Of a stretch of 39,473 bases of DNA, positions 7,032 through 14,028 are shown piece after piece; position 1 is the first letter of the stretch; every line of letters begins with the position of its first letter. Under the pieces are notes generated by a model. That model saw only the letters and a program-made list of their open reading frames with translations. It had not been told where the DNA came from and made no database searches. The translations under genes were made by a program, and so were the position numbers. The stretch covers positions 1-39,473 of the forward strand of contig JASLMH010000020.1 of assembly GCA_030746635.1 (NCBI GenBank). The letters run 5' to 3'. Origin of the DNA: Alphaproteobacteria bacterium. Its GTDB lineage: Bacteria > Pseudomonadota > Alphaproteobacteria > GCA-2731375.

Positions 7032-7517
7032 ATGAGCAACAAAAGCAGAATTCACTCTTTCCATCCCGAACGTTACGGCGATCCGAAGGCGGCGGTGCGG
7101 GCCCTGCTCCACGCGGTCGGCGGCGAGGCCCGGGCGGCGGCGGCCTGCCGGGTGTCCAAGTCCACCCTCTCGGAATACGGCAATCCCCGCTATGACGAGC
7201 GTCACATGCCGCTGGACGTGGTCCTGGCCCTGGAAAAGGCGGCCGGTGAAATGCCGGTCACCGAGCACCTGGCGGCCGAGCACAGCGCGCTGTTGCTGCA
7301 TCTGCCGACGGTGGAGGCCGAGGCCGAGTGGCTCGACCATCTGACCTCGATCGGCAAGGAGGCGGGCGACGTCTTCCACCGGGCCGGCGAATACCTGGCC
7401 GACGACGGCGAAATCGACGAGCGCGAGGCGCCGGGCCTGTTGAAAGAGGTCGACGAACTGCTGGCGGCGGTCGCCGCCATGCGAGTGGCGGTGCGCAGCC
7501 GGCTGCCGGAGAATTAA
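7032..7517 (+). CDS. Small HTH DNA-binding protein, phage CII-like regulator
   Basis: The 161-residue product has an N-terminal region (residues 11-60) that looks like a helix-turn-helix: AVRALLHAVGGEARAAAACR, then VSKSTLSEYGNP, where SKSTLSEY would be the recognition helix. The layout resembles the phage regulatory CII/CP76-type proteins found scattered on alphaproteobacterial chromosomes. The C-terminal half is acidic and helical and would dimerise. No other phage gene is nearby, so it appears to be a domesticated chromosomal regulator. The ATG at 7032 was chosen because the sequence upstream in frame does not resemble protein; its ribosome-binding site is weak. Targets are unknown, and the adjacent palindrome suggests self- or qmcA regulation. 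Confidence 0.6.
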   Translation: MSNKSRIHSFHPERYGDPKAAVRALLHAVGGEARAAAACRVSKSTLSEYGNPRYDERHMPLDVVLALEKAAGEMPVTEHLAAEHSALLLHLPTVEAEAEWLDHLTSIGKEAGDVFHRAGEYLADDGEIDEREAPGLLKEVDELLAAVAAMRVAVRSRLPEN

Positions 7518-7537
7518 CCCGGCGCGCGCCCTGCCCC

Positions 7538-8023
7538 TTAGAGCTGTCCCAGGATCGCCTCGGCGCCGCTGGAGGTGACTTCGCCGGGGTTTCCCTCCAC
7601 CGCCACCGACTTGACCACGCCGTCTTCGACCAGCAGGGCGAACCGGGTCGCCCGCATGCCCATGCCCCGGGCCGAGAGGTCCAGTTCCAGGCCCAGCGCC
7701 TTGGCGTAGTCGGCGCTGCCGTCGGCCAGCATCATCACCTTGTCGCCGACCCCCTGATCCTTGCCCCAGGCGCCCATCACGAAGGGGTCGTTGACCGACA
7801 GACAGCCGATCGCGTCGACGCCCTTGGCCTTCAGGGCGTCGTGGTTGGCGACGTAGCCGGGTACGTGTTGGGCCGAGCAGGTCGGCGTGAAGGCGCCCGG
7901 CAGTCCGAACAACACCACCGTCTTGCCGCCGAACAATTCATCCGTCTGCACCGGCGCCGGACCTTCGGCGCCCATGGTCATCAGTACGCCCGAAGGCATC
8001 CGATCGCCAACATTGATCGTCAT
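7538..8023 (-). CDS. Peroxiredoxin, Prx5 (AhpE-unlike, PMP20/type II) family
   Basis: The 161-residue cytosolic peroxidase would reduce H2O2 and organic hydroperoxides. The peroxidatic cysteine is C49 in PGAFTPTCS (42-50), the diagnostic Prx5 motif. Also present are HVPGYVANHDALKAKGVD, SVNDPFVMGAWGKD and the RGMGMRATRFALLVEDG segment. A second cysteine, C74, is at a position not usually resolving, so glutathione or a glutaredoxin may recycle it. The start at 8023 follows GGGGAGAA; an upstream in-frame start would add only five residues without a site. It is codirectional with the DsbD-alpha-like gene 125 bp upstream but seems to have its own promoter. Confidence 0.9.
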   Translation of the reverse strand: MTINVGDRMPSGVLMTMGAEGPAPVQTDELFGGKTVVLFGLPGAFTPTCSAQHVPGYVANHDALKAKGVDAIGCLSVNDPFVMGAWGKDQGVGDKVMMLADGSADYAKALGLELDLSARGMGMRATRFALLVEDGVVKSVAVEGNPGEVTSSGAEAILGQL

Positions 8024-8063
8024 CGTGGTTCTCCCCATTGGTCTGTTGCGTCTCTATGGGCGG

Positions 8064-8091
8064 TATTTACCCCGCCACGGCCTCCGGTCAA
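8064..8091 (-). promoter_or_regulatory. Candidate sigma70-type promoter of the peroxiredoxin gene
   Basis: On the minus strand TTGACC (8091-8086) is followed after 16 nt by TAAATA (8069-8064), with transcription expected near 8056 and a leader of about 33 nt. The -35 is strong and the -10 is moderate. Confidence 0.35.
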
Positions 8092-8148
8092 GTGTTACCG
8101 CAGCGGATCGGGCCGGGCAACCGCCGGCCGGCGAAACGCCGGGGCAGA

Positions 8149-9003
8149 TCAATCGCCGAGAGTGATGCGTGTTTCGCTGGCGCGGGCGCCGTCGACCAGC
8201 GTCAGGGTCAGGGAATGCTTGGACAGTGCCGCCTTGCCGGGGCCGGGATAGACCGGCAGGCGCATGGTCAGCAAGCGTCGGTCTTCCTGGTAGCTGATGG
8301 CCGGCCGGCCGAAACCGAAGGGCGATGGCGCCTCGACCATCATGTCCGGGTTTTCGAAGGCCTGGTCGGCCCGGGCGGTGACCTCCAGCACCTGTTCGCC
8401 GGCCGGGCCGCTGACCTTGGCCGCCTCGATGCGGAAGGGGGCGTCGCCGCCGCTTTTCGGGACCCGCGCGAGATATCGGCCGATCAGCGCCCCGTGCGCC
8501 GAGGGTCGGGCCGCGCCGGGATCGAGGGTCAGCCGCAGATCGGCATTGACCGGGATGCAGATGCGTTCGCAGATCAAGTAGTCCAGGCGCAGGCGGGCTT
8601 TCAGCGTTTGTCCCCCGCTTCGCGGCGTGACGGCGATCGGCAGCACCAGTTCGTCCTGATAGCCAAAACTGACGAAGCCGAAGGATTCGAAACGCTTCGG
8701 CGCCGGCCACAGGGCCCGCGCCTCGGCCAGGTTGTCGGATCCCGACCAGTCGAATTGCGGCGGCCCGCCGCTTTCACCGGGATTGCGCCAATAGGTCTTC
8801 CAGCCGGGTTTCAGGCGGATCTGCACCGCCAGCAGGACGCGATCGCCGTCGCCGACGGCGGTTTGCCCGGCGATCAGGCGAACCGGCGCCTCCTCGATGC
8901 CGGCCCAGGGCTCGGCGGCCCCGGTGGCGGAAAGGGCGGCGGACAGGACGGCCCAGGCCACCGCCGCCGTCGCCAATCGGCTCAGTTTGCTGAAAATACC
9001 CAT
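8149..9003 (-). CDS. Exported stand-alone DsbD-alpha-like (thiol:disulfide interchange N-terminal) domain protein
   Basis: The 284-residue protein carries a signal peptide (KLSRLATAAVAWAVLSAALS, likely cut near A29) followed by an immunoglobulin-like DsbD N-terminal domain. The recognisable parts are LLAVQIRLKPGWKTYWRNPG, FGYQDELVLPI and the hallmark DYLICERICIPVNADL, with the redox cysteine pair in C-ER-I-C spacing. In full DsbD this periplasmic domain relays electrons from the membrane domain to DsbC/DsbG-type partners. Here no transmembrane or thioredoxin-like part is encoded beside it, so its electron donor must be elsewhere. It is divergent from the YqgE/AlgH gene. Confidence 0.85.
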   Translation of the reverse strand: MGIFSKLSRLATAAVAWAVLSAALSATGAAEPWAGIEEAPVRLIAGQTAVGDGDRVLLAVQIRLKPGWKTYWRNPGESGGPPQFDWSGSDNLAEARALWPAPKRFESFGFVSFGYQDELVLPIAVTPRSGGQTLKARLRLDYLICERICIPVNADLRLTLDPGAARPSAHGALIGRYLARVPKSGGDAPFRIEAAKVSGPAGEQVLEVTARADQAFENPDMMVEAPSPFGFGRPAISYQEDRRLLTMRLPVYPGPGKAALSKHSLTLTLVDGARASETRITLGD

Positions 9004-9043
9004 TTCGCTGCGGTTTTTCCGGTTTCCCGCATTGCCTTGAACC

Positions 9044-9055
9044 CCCTATATAGGG
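9044..9055. promoter_or_regulatory. 12-bp perfect palindrome in the DsbD-alpha/AlgH divergent region
   Basis: CCCTATATAGGG sits 40 bp from the DsbD-alpha-like start and 71 bp from the algH start, next to an AT-rich CTTAATTAAC. It could overlap a -10 region in either direction or be a protein-binding site. I could not pair it convincingly with -35 boxes. Confidence 0.3.
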
Positions 9056-9126
9056 CTTAATTAACTTCCGCCGGGTGACAATGATGTGAGCTTGTTGCAG
9101 CCGGCGGGTAACGCCAAGTAGGAACG

Positions 9127-9708
9127 ATGACACTCGACGAGCACCAGGATGACGGCGGCTATCTTACCGGGCAGTTGCTGATCGCCATGCCGACCATGGG
9201 CGACCCCCGTTTCGAGCGGACAGTGATTTACATGTGTGCCCATTCGGCCGAGGGCGCCATGGGCCTGGTGGTCAACAAACTGGCGGACGAGATCGATTTT
9301 CCGGGATTGCTGGAGCAATTGGAAATCGAAACCGAAACCATCGTCAACCCGATCCGCGTGCACGTCGGCGGCCCAGTGGAAACCGGACGCGGCTTCGTCC
9401 TGCACACCACCGACTATCGTCAGGAATCGACCCTGGTGGTGACCGAAGAGGTCGGCCTGACCGCGACGGTCGACATCCTGCGCGCCATCGCCGAGGGCGG
9501 CGGCCCGCGGCGCTGCCTGCTGGCCCTGGGCTACGCCGGTTGGTCGCCGGGCCAACTGGACAGCGAAATCCAGGCCAACGGCTGGCTGCACGTACCGGCC
9601 GACCTGCCGTTGGTGTTCGACGACGATCTGCACGAGAAATGGACCCGGGCGGTGCGCAAGGTCGGCATCGACCCCTCGTTCCTGTCATCCGACGCCGGTC
9701 ACGCCTGA
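9127..9708 (+). CDS. YqgE/AlgH family protein (UPF0301)
   Basis: The 193-residue protein has the conserved family blocks: [57 protein letters not shown] and [21 protein letters not shown]. The biochemical role is unknown. The family was named from a Pseudomonas alginate regulator, but its members are widespread conserved proteins. The ATG has an AGGAA site with short spacing. Grouping with a peroxiredoxin and a DsbD-like gene hints at a link to redox or envelope homeostasis, which is inference from context only. Confidence 0.9.
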   Translation: MTLDEHQDDGGYLTGQLLIAMPTMGDPRFERTVIYMCAHSAEGAMGLVVNKLADEIDFPGLLEQLEIETETIVNPIRVHVGGPVETGRGFVLHTTDYRQESTLVVTEEVGLTATVDILRAIAEGGGPRRCLLALGYAGWSPGQLDSEIQANGWLHVPADLPLVFDDDLHEKWTRAVRKVGIDPSFLSSDAGHA

Positions 9709-9761
9709 ATCCAGCCACCATCGCGAACTGGAAACTCCAGCAAAATCAAGGCATTGTGACG

Positions 9762-9785
9762 ATATTTCGATAATTCTAGAAATAT
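9762..9785. promoter_or_regulatory. Candidate ArsR operator
   Basis: ATATTTC (9762-9768) and GAAATAT (9779-9785) form a perfect 7-bp inverted repeat with a 10-bp centre, inside the only AT-rich stretch here. ArsR/SmtB repressors bind AT-rich dyads of this kind just upstream of their own genes. It ends 2 bp before the proposed -35 of arsR, so binding would block RNA polymerase. Confidence 0.55.
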
Positions 9786-9787
9786 AG

Positions 9788-9816
9788 TTGCAATGGCCTC
9801 GGCCAGGCCATATATT
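9788..9816 (+). promoter_or_regulatory. Candidate promoter of arsR (leaderless start)
   Basis: TTGCAA (9788-9793), a 17-nt spacer, then TATATT (9811-9816). The -10 matches five of six consensus positions. Exactly 6 nt separate it from the ATG at 9823, and no Shine-Dalgarno precedes that ATG, so the transcript may begin at the start codon. Confidence 0.45.
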
Positions 9817-9822
9817 TGCCCC

Positions 9823-10179
9823 ATGAACACGACACCCGAATTGCAATTGATCGCGGATGCGCTGGAGGCGCTGGGCAACGAGACCCGGCTGGCCATCTTC
9901 ACCCTGCTGGTGCCGGCCGGCCGCGGCGGTCTGACCGTGGGCCAGGTGCAGGGGCACCTCGGCGTGCCGGCCTCCACCCTGTCGCATCATCTCTCGCGGC
10001 TGGTGCAGGTCGGCCTGGTGCGGCAGGAGCGGGACGGCCGCCGGCTGATCTGCCAGGCCAACTACGATCAGATGGACCGGGTGCTGAGTTTTCTGACCCG
10101 CAATTGCTGCGCCGCCGACGGTCGGGCCGAGGGCCACGGCCACCAGGCGGCGAGGCTGTTGGAAGGAACCACGGAATGA
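9823..10179 (+). CDS. arsR: ArsR/SmtB-family metalloregulatory repressor
   Basis: The 118-residue winged-helix repressor shows IADALEALGNETRLAIFTLL (first helices), LTVGQVQGHLGVPASTLSHH (about 37-56, HTH), HLSRLVQVGLVRQERDGRRL (wing). Adjacent cysteines C95-C96 follow near the C-terminus in NCCAADG, with histidines after them (GHGHQ). A C-terminal Cys pair is a plausible As(III)/Sb(III) site, though the site differs from the classical ELCVCDL type, which is absent. The start at ATG 9823 gives the normal family length; an ATG 30 nt upstream would extend it into the proposed promoter. It overlaps the permease gene by ATGA, so repressor and transporter form one operon. Confidence 0.9.
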   Translation: MNTTPELQLIADALEALGNETRLAIFTLLVPAGRGGLTVGQVQGHLGVPASTLSHHLSRLVQVGLVRQERDGRRLICQANYDQMDRVLSFLTRNCCAADGRAEGHGHQAARLLEGTTE

Positions 10180-11213
10180 GTGATATCGCCCTATCCATCG
10201 CCGGCGCGGCGCGGCGCTTCGGTGCCGTCGACCGGGTCTGGTTGGGCATCGGCCTGCTGTTGCTGCTGGGGGGCTTGGCGGTTCCGCAACAGACCTGGGA
10301 AAGCGTGCGCTTCGCCGCCGACGCGTTGTTGCATATCTCGCCCTTCCTGGCCCTGTCCATCGCCCTGGCGGCCTATGCCAAGGCCTCGGGCGCGGACAAC
10401 CTGATCGCCGTGGTGTTTCAGGGCCGGCAGGCCCGGATGATCGTCGCCGCCGCCTTGTTCGGCGCGCTGTCGCCGTTCTGTTCCTGCGGCGTGATCCCGC
10501 TGATCGCCGCCCTCTTGGCCATGGGCGTGCCGTTGGCGCCGGTGATGGCGTTCTGGCTGTCCTCGCCGCTGATGGACCCGCAGATGTTCCTGCTGACCGC
10601 CTCCACCCTGGGCCTGACCTTCGCGGTGGCCAAGACCATCGCCGCCTTCGGCGTCGGTATGCTGGGCGGCTTCGCGACGCTGACGCTGATGCGCGCCGGC
10701 GGCTTCGCCTCGCCCCTGCGCGCGGGTGTCGGCGACGGTGGCTGCGGTGCCGGTTCGGTGCGCAGCGACGGCGAGGTGGTCTGGCGGTTCTGGCACCAGG
10801 GCGATCGGCGCGCGAAGTTCGGCCGGGAAAGCCTGAACACGGCGCTGTTCCTGGGCAAGTGGCTGACCGTGGCTTTCCTTTTGGAAAGCCTGATGCTGGC
10901 CTACGTGCCGGCGGACGCCATCGCCGGCCTGTTGGGCGGCGACAGCGTCTGGGCCATCCCGCTGGCGGTGATCGTCGGCGTGCCGGCCTATCTGAACGGT
11001 TTCGCGGCGATTCCGCTGATGGGTGGGCTGATCGACCTGGGCATGGCGCCCGGTGCCGCCATGTCGTTCATGATCGCCGGCGGCGTCTCGAGCATTCCGG
11101 CGGCGATCGCAGTGTTCGCCCTGGTGCGGCTGCCGGTGTTCAGCTGGTATCTGGTGATGGCCCTGGTCGGCTCGTTCCTGGCCGGCACCGGCTATCAGTT
11201 CTATATCGCCTGA
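10176..11213 (+). CDS. arsP: ArsP/YraQ-family permease (DUF318)
   Basis: The 345-residue integral membrane protein has around eight hydrophobic segments (about 22-36, 52-68, 88-98, 105-127, 145-172, then four after the hydrophilic loop 185-220). The family signature SPFCSCGVIPLIAALLAMG has C102 and C104, and it is followed by PLAPVMAFWLSSPLMDP. The second half repeats the theme in VGVPAYLNGFAAIPLM. Members such as ArsP export trivalent organoarsenicals, though others of this permease family have unknown substrates. Control by an ArsR repressor in the same operon supports a metalloid substrate. GGAAGGAA 7 nt before the ATG is a strong ribosome-binding site. Confidence 0.85.
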   Translation: MSDIALSIAGAARRFGAVDRVWLGIGLLLLLGGLAVPQQTWESVRFAADALLHISPFLALSIALAAYAKASGADNLIAVVFQGRQARMIVAAALFGALSPFCSCGVIPLIAALLAMGVPLAPVMAFWLSSPLMDPQMFLLTASTLGLTFAVAKTIAAFGVGMLGGFATLTLMRAGGFASPLRAGVGDGGCGAGSVRSDGEVVWRFWHQGDRRAKFGRESLNTALFLGKWLTVAFLLESLMLAYVPADAIAGLLGGDSVWAIPLAVIVGVPAYLNGFAAIPLMGGLIDLGMAPGAAMSFMIAGGVSSIPAAIAVFALVRLPVFSWYLVMALVGSFLAGTGYQFYIA

Positions 11214-11219
11214 GAGCTA

Positions 11220-11248
11220 TTGGCATTGTAGGCGCCGGCGCCCATATT
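11220..11248 (+). promoter_or_regulatory. Candidate promoter of fdhD (leaderless start)
   Basis: TTGGCA (11220-11225), 17 nt, CATATT (11243-11248), then exactly 6 nt to the ATG at 11255 with no Shine-Dalgarno. The spacer contains the palindrome GGCGCCGGCGCC. The arrangement resembles the arsR start. The -10 matches four of six positions. Confidence 0.35.
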
Positions 11249-11254
11249 GCCGGC

Positions 11255-12130
11255 ATGAAGGAATTCCACGTCGCCCCGGCGCCGGACGATGACCGCCTGA
11301 CCGAACAGGTTACCGGTATCGACCACCACGGCCAGCCGGCCGAGGCGCGGGTGGTGATGGAGCGGCCGCTGACGCTGTTCCTCAACAGCCAGGAAATCGT
11401 CACCATGATGACGATCGGCGATCACCCCGATTGCATGGCGGTGGGCTACCTTTTGAACCAGAACATGCTGCTGCCCGACGACCGGATTACGGCGATCGAC
11501 CATGACCAGGAACTGGACGTCGTCGTGGTCCGTACCGAGCGGCGCACCGACTACGAAGAGAAGCTGCAAAAAAAGACCCTGACCTCCGGCTGCGCCCAGG
11601 GCACCGTGTTCGGCGACGTCATGGAAAGTTTCGAAGGGGTGAAACTGCCCACCGACGCGGTGCTCAAGGCGTCGTGGATCTATGCCCTCAGCCGCAAGAT
11701 CAACCAGCGGCCCAGCCTGTACCTGGCGGCCGGCGCGATCCATGGCTGCGTGCTGTGCCAGGAAGACCGGCCGCTGATCTACATGGAGGACGTCGGCCGC
11801 CACAATGCCATCGACAAGATCGCCGGCTGGATGTTCCTCAACGATGTCTCGGCCGACGGCAAGATCTTCTACACCACCGGCCGGCTGACCTCGGAAATGG
11901 TCATCAAGGCGGTGCAGATGCGCATCCCGATCCTGATCAGCCGTTCCGGTTTCACCGCCTGGGGGGTGGAACTGGCCCGGCAGGCGAACCTGACCCTGAT
12001 CGGCCGGGCCAGGGGCCAACGCTTCCTCTGCCTGGCCGGCGAGGGACGCCTGGTGTTCGATGTCGATCCCGATCAGGTGCCCGAGGAAAGTCGCCGGGTG
12101 CAGCGCAAGGGCGGGGACGTTGAATATTGA
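11255..12130 (+). CDS. fdhD: Formate dehydrogenase accessory sulfurtransferase FdhD
   Basis: The 291-residue protein would pass sulfur from IscS to the molybdenum (bis-MGD) cofactor of formate dehydrogenase. Family blocks present are RPLTLFLNSQEIVTMM, DHPDCMAVGYLL, YMEDVGRHNAIDKIAGW, FYTTGRLTSEMV and LISRSGFTAWGVELAR. The catalytic loop reads TLTSGCAQGT with one cysteine, C113, where E. coli has a C-x-x-C pair (C121/C124). A separate C-x-x-C occurs at C165/C168 in IHGCVLCQED. It overlaps the start of mobA by 11 bp, linking it to MGD synthesis. No formate dehydrogenase subunit lies in the window. The preceding permease ends 41 bp upstream. Confidence 0.92.
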   Translation: MKEFHVAPAPDDDRLTEQVTGIDHHGQPAEARVVMERPLTLFLNSQEIVTMMTIGDHPDCMAVGYLLNQNMLLPDDRITAIDHDQELDVVVVRTERRTDYEEKLQKKTLTSGCAQGTVFGDVMESFEGVKLPTDAVLKASWIYALSRKINQRPSLYLAAGAIHGCVLCQEDRPLIYMEDVGRHNAIDKIAGWMFLNDVSADGKIFYTTGRLTSEMVIKAVQMRIPILISRSGFTAWGVELARQANLTLIGRARGQRFLCLAGEGRLVFDVDPDQVPEESRRVQRKGGDVEY

Positions 12131-12746
12131 AGGCCTGCCGGTCGGGCTGTTGCTGGCCGGCGGCGCGGCCCGGCGCATGGGCGGCGGCGACAAATGCCTG
12201 CGGCCCCTGGCCGGCCGGCCCTTGCTGGCGCATGTGATCGAACGCCTGCGCGATCAGGTCGGCGAACTGGTGTTGAACGCCAACGGCGATCCGGCCCGTT
12301 TCGCCGATTTCGGCCTGCCCGTGGTGGCGGACGTGATCAGCGGTTCGGCCGGGCCGCTGGCCGGCATCCTAACCGGCATGGAATGGCTGCGGGCCCATCG
12401 CCCGGGCGCGCGCTGGCTGGCCACCTTTCCCACCGACGCGCCGTTCCTGCCGGCGGATCTGGTCGCCCGCCTGGCCGATGCGCTGAACCACCGGGATGCC
12501 CGGCTGGCCTGCGCCGGTTCGGCCGGCCGCTCGCATCCGCCGATCGGCCTGTGGGACGTGAGCCTGGCCGACGACCTGCGGGCGGCGATGGAAGGCGAGG
12601 GGCTGCGCAAGATCGATCGCTGGACGGCCCGGCACGGGGTGATCCGGGTCGACTGGCCGGACCGGCCCCACGCCCCCTTCTTCAACGCCAACCGGCCCGA
12701 GGATCTGGCCGAGGCCGAACGTCTGCTGGCCGCGCCGGCCGGCTGA
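12120..12746 (+). CDS. mobA: Molybdenum cofactor guanylyltransferase MobA
   Basis: This 208-residue nucleotidyltransferase joins GMP from GTP to molybdopterin to make MGD. Motifs are LLAGGAARRMGGGDK (11-25, GTP loop), GSAGPLAGILTGMEWL (76-91), FPTDAPFLP (103-111, with metal-binding D106) and NANRPEDL near the C-terminus. The chosen start is TTG 12120, with AAGGGCGGGG 4-10 nt upstream, because the MobA N-terminus normally begins a few residues before the LAGG motif. An in-frame ATG at 12060 would run 20 residues into fdhD coding sequence. It overlaps fdhD by 11 bp and the amidase gene by 1 bp, so the three are probably one operon. Confidence 0.88.
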   Translation: MNIEGLPVGLLLAGGAARRMGGGDKCLRPLAGRPLLAHVIERLRDQVGELVLNANGDPARFADFGLPVVADVISGSAGPLAGILTGMEWLRAHRPGARWLATFPTDAPFLPADLVARLADALNHRDARLACAGSAGRSHPPIGLWDVSLADDLRAAMEGEGLRKIDRWTARHGVIRVDWPDRPHAPFFNANRPEDLAEAERLLAAPAG

Positions 12747-13414
12747 TGATCCGCCAGGCAGCATCGCCGAACCATGATCACCGGCCGGCCGGCCAGGCCG
12801 TCGACATGCTGCTGTTGCACTATACCGGCATGCCGACCGCCGCCGCGGCGGTGGCGCGGCTGTGCGATCCGGCGGCCAAGGTCTCGGCCCACTATCTGGT
12901 GGACGAGGACGGCGCGGTGCTCAGCCTGGTCGACGAAGACCGGCGGGCCTGGCATGCCGGCATCGCCCGGTGGGCCGGCGCCGACGACATCAACGGTCTC
13001 TCGATTGGCGTCGAACTGGTCAATCCGGGGCACGAGTTCGGCTATCGGGCCTTTCCGCCGGCGCAGATGGCGGCGCTGGTCGATCTTTGCCGCGACATCA
13101 TCGGCCGGCACCCGATCCCGCCGCACCGGGTGCTCGGTCATGCCGATGTGGCGCCGGCCCGCCGGCAGGATCCGGGCGAGCTGTTCGACTGGTCGGTGCT
13201 GGCGGCGGCGGGCGTCGGCCTGTGGCCGCCCGATGGGTGTCCGATCGGGGACGCGGCGGCCGACCTGGCCGACCTCGGCTACGACCTCGCCGGTGCCGAC
13301 CTTGGCGAATGCGTCACCGCCTTCCAGCGCCACTGGCGTCCCGGCCGGCTGGACGGTCGCCTGGACGACGATTGCCTGGGCCGGCTGTCATGGTTGCTTG
13401 ACCGGATCGCCTGA
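12746..13414 (+). CDS. AmpD-like N-acetylmuramoyl-L-alanine amidase with C-terminal peptidoglycan-binding region
   Basis: The 222-residue Amidase_2 zinc hydrolase cleaves the MurNAc-L-Ala bond of muropeptides in recycling or wall turnover. The first zinc histidine is H25 in LLLHYTGM, the second H132 in VLGHADVAPARRQDPG, with D142 in the same segment. SAHYLVDEDG, AWHAGIA and NGLSIGVELVNPG are also typical. Residues about 170-222 (LADLGYDL to LDDDCLGRLSWLL) look like a PG_binding_1 domain. There is no signal peptide, consistent with a cytosolic AmpD role. The ATG overlaps the mobA stop (TGATG). Amidase-rnpB-mraZ order is common in alphaproteobacteria. Confidence 0.88.
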   Translation: MIRQAASPNHDHRPAGQAVDMLLLHYTGMPTAAAAVARLCDPAAKVSAHYLVDEDGAVLSLVDEDRRAWHAGIARWAGADDINGLSIGVELVNPGHEFGYRAFPPAQMAALVDLCRDIIGRHPIPPHRVLGHADVAPARRQDPGELFDWSVLAAAGVGLWPPDGCPIGDAAADLADLGYDLAGADLGECVTAFQRHWRPGRLDGRLDDDCLGRLSWLLDRIA

Positions 13415-13426
13415 GCCGCCCATCTT
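13398..13426 (+). promoter_or_regulatory. Candidate promoter of rnpB, inside the 3' end of the amidase gene
   Basis: TTGACC (13398-13403), 17 nt, then CATCTT (13421-13426). The expected start, about 7 nt after the -10, is 13433, exactly where the P1 helix of RNase P RNA begins. The -35 lies within the amidase coding sequence. Confidence 0.55.
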
Positions 13427-13432
13427 AATGCT

Positions 13433-13893
<461 letters not shown>

Positions 13894-13907
13894 GCCCCCT
13901 CTCTCTA

Positions 13908-14027
13908 ACCTGTTTCCGATGCAATCGGAAATGCCTGGCCGGCCCGCTCCCCCACCCGGCCCCCCACGGGATCGTACGATTGGGTGGCCCGGGGGGGGAG
14001 CGGGCCGGCCAGGCCAAACCAACAGGT
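13908..14027. repeat. Nested long inverted repeat between convergent rnpB and methyltransferase gene (possible bidirectional terminator)
   Basis: A perfect 20-bp arm at 13934-13953 (CCTGGCCGGCCCGCTCCCCC) pairs with 13994-14013. Outside it, ACCTGTT (13908-13914) pairs with AACAGGT (14021-14027). In the left flank TTTCCGAT-GCA-ATCGGAAA (13913-13931) forms its own 8-bp hairpin, and the centre carries the palindrome ATCGTACGAT (13971-13980). The element begins 15 nt after rnpB and ends 1 nt before the methyltransferase stop. There is no T-tract on either side, so a classical intrinsic terminator is not shown. It could be a terminator, a processing signal or a dispersed palindromic element. Confidence 0.6.
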
Positions 14028-14028
14028 C

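Noticed and set aside
8128-8142. Hairpin CCGGCG-AAA-CGCCGG after the DsbD-alpha-like gene as a terminator.
   Set aside because: The stem is only 6 bp with no T-tract on the minus strand, and such GC dyads are frequent by chance in this DNA.
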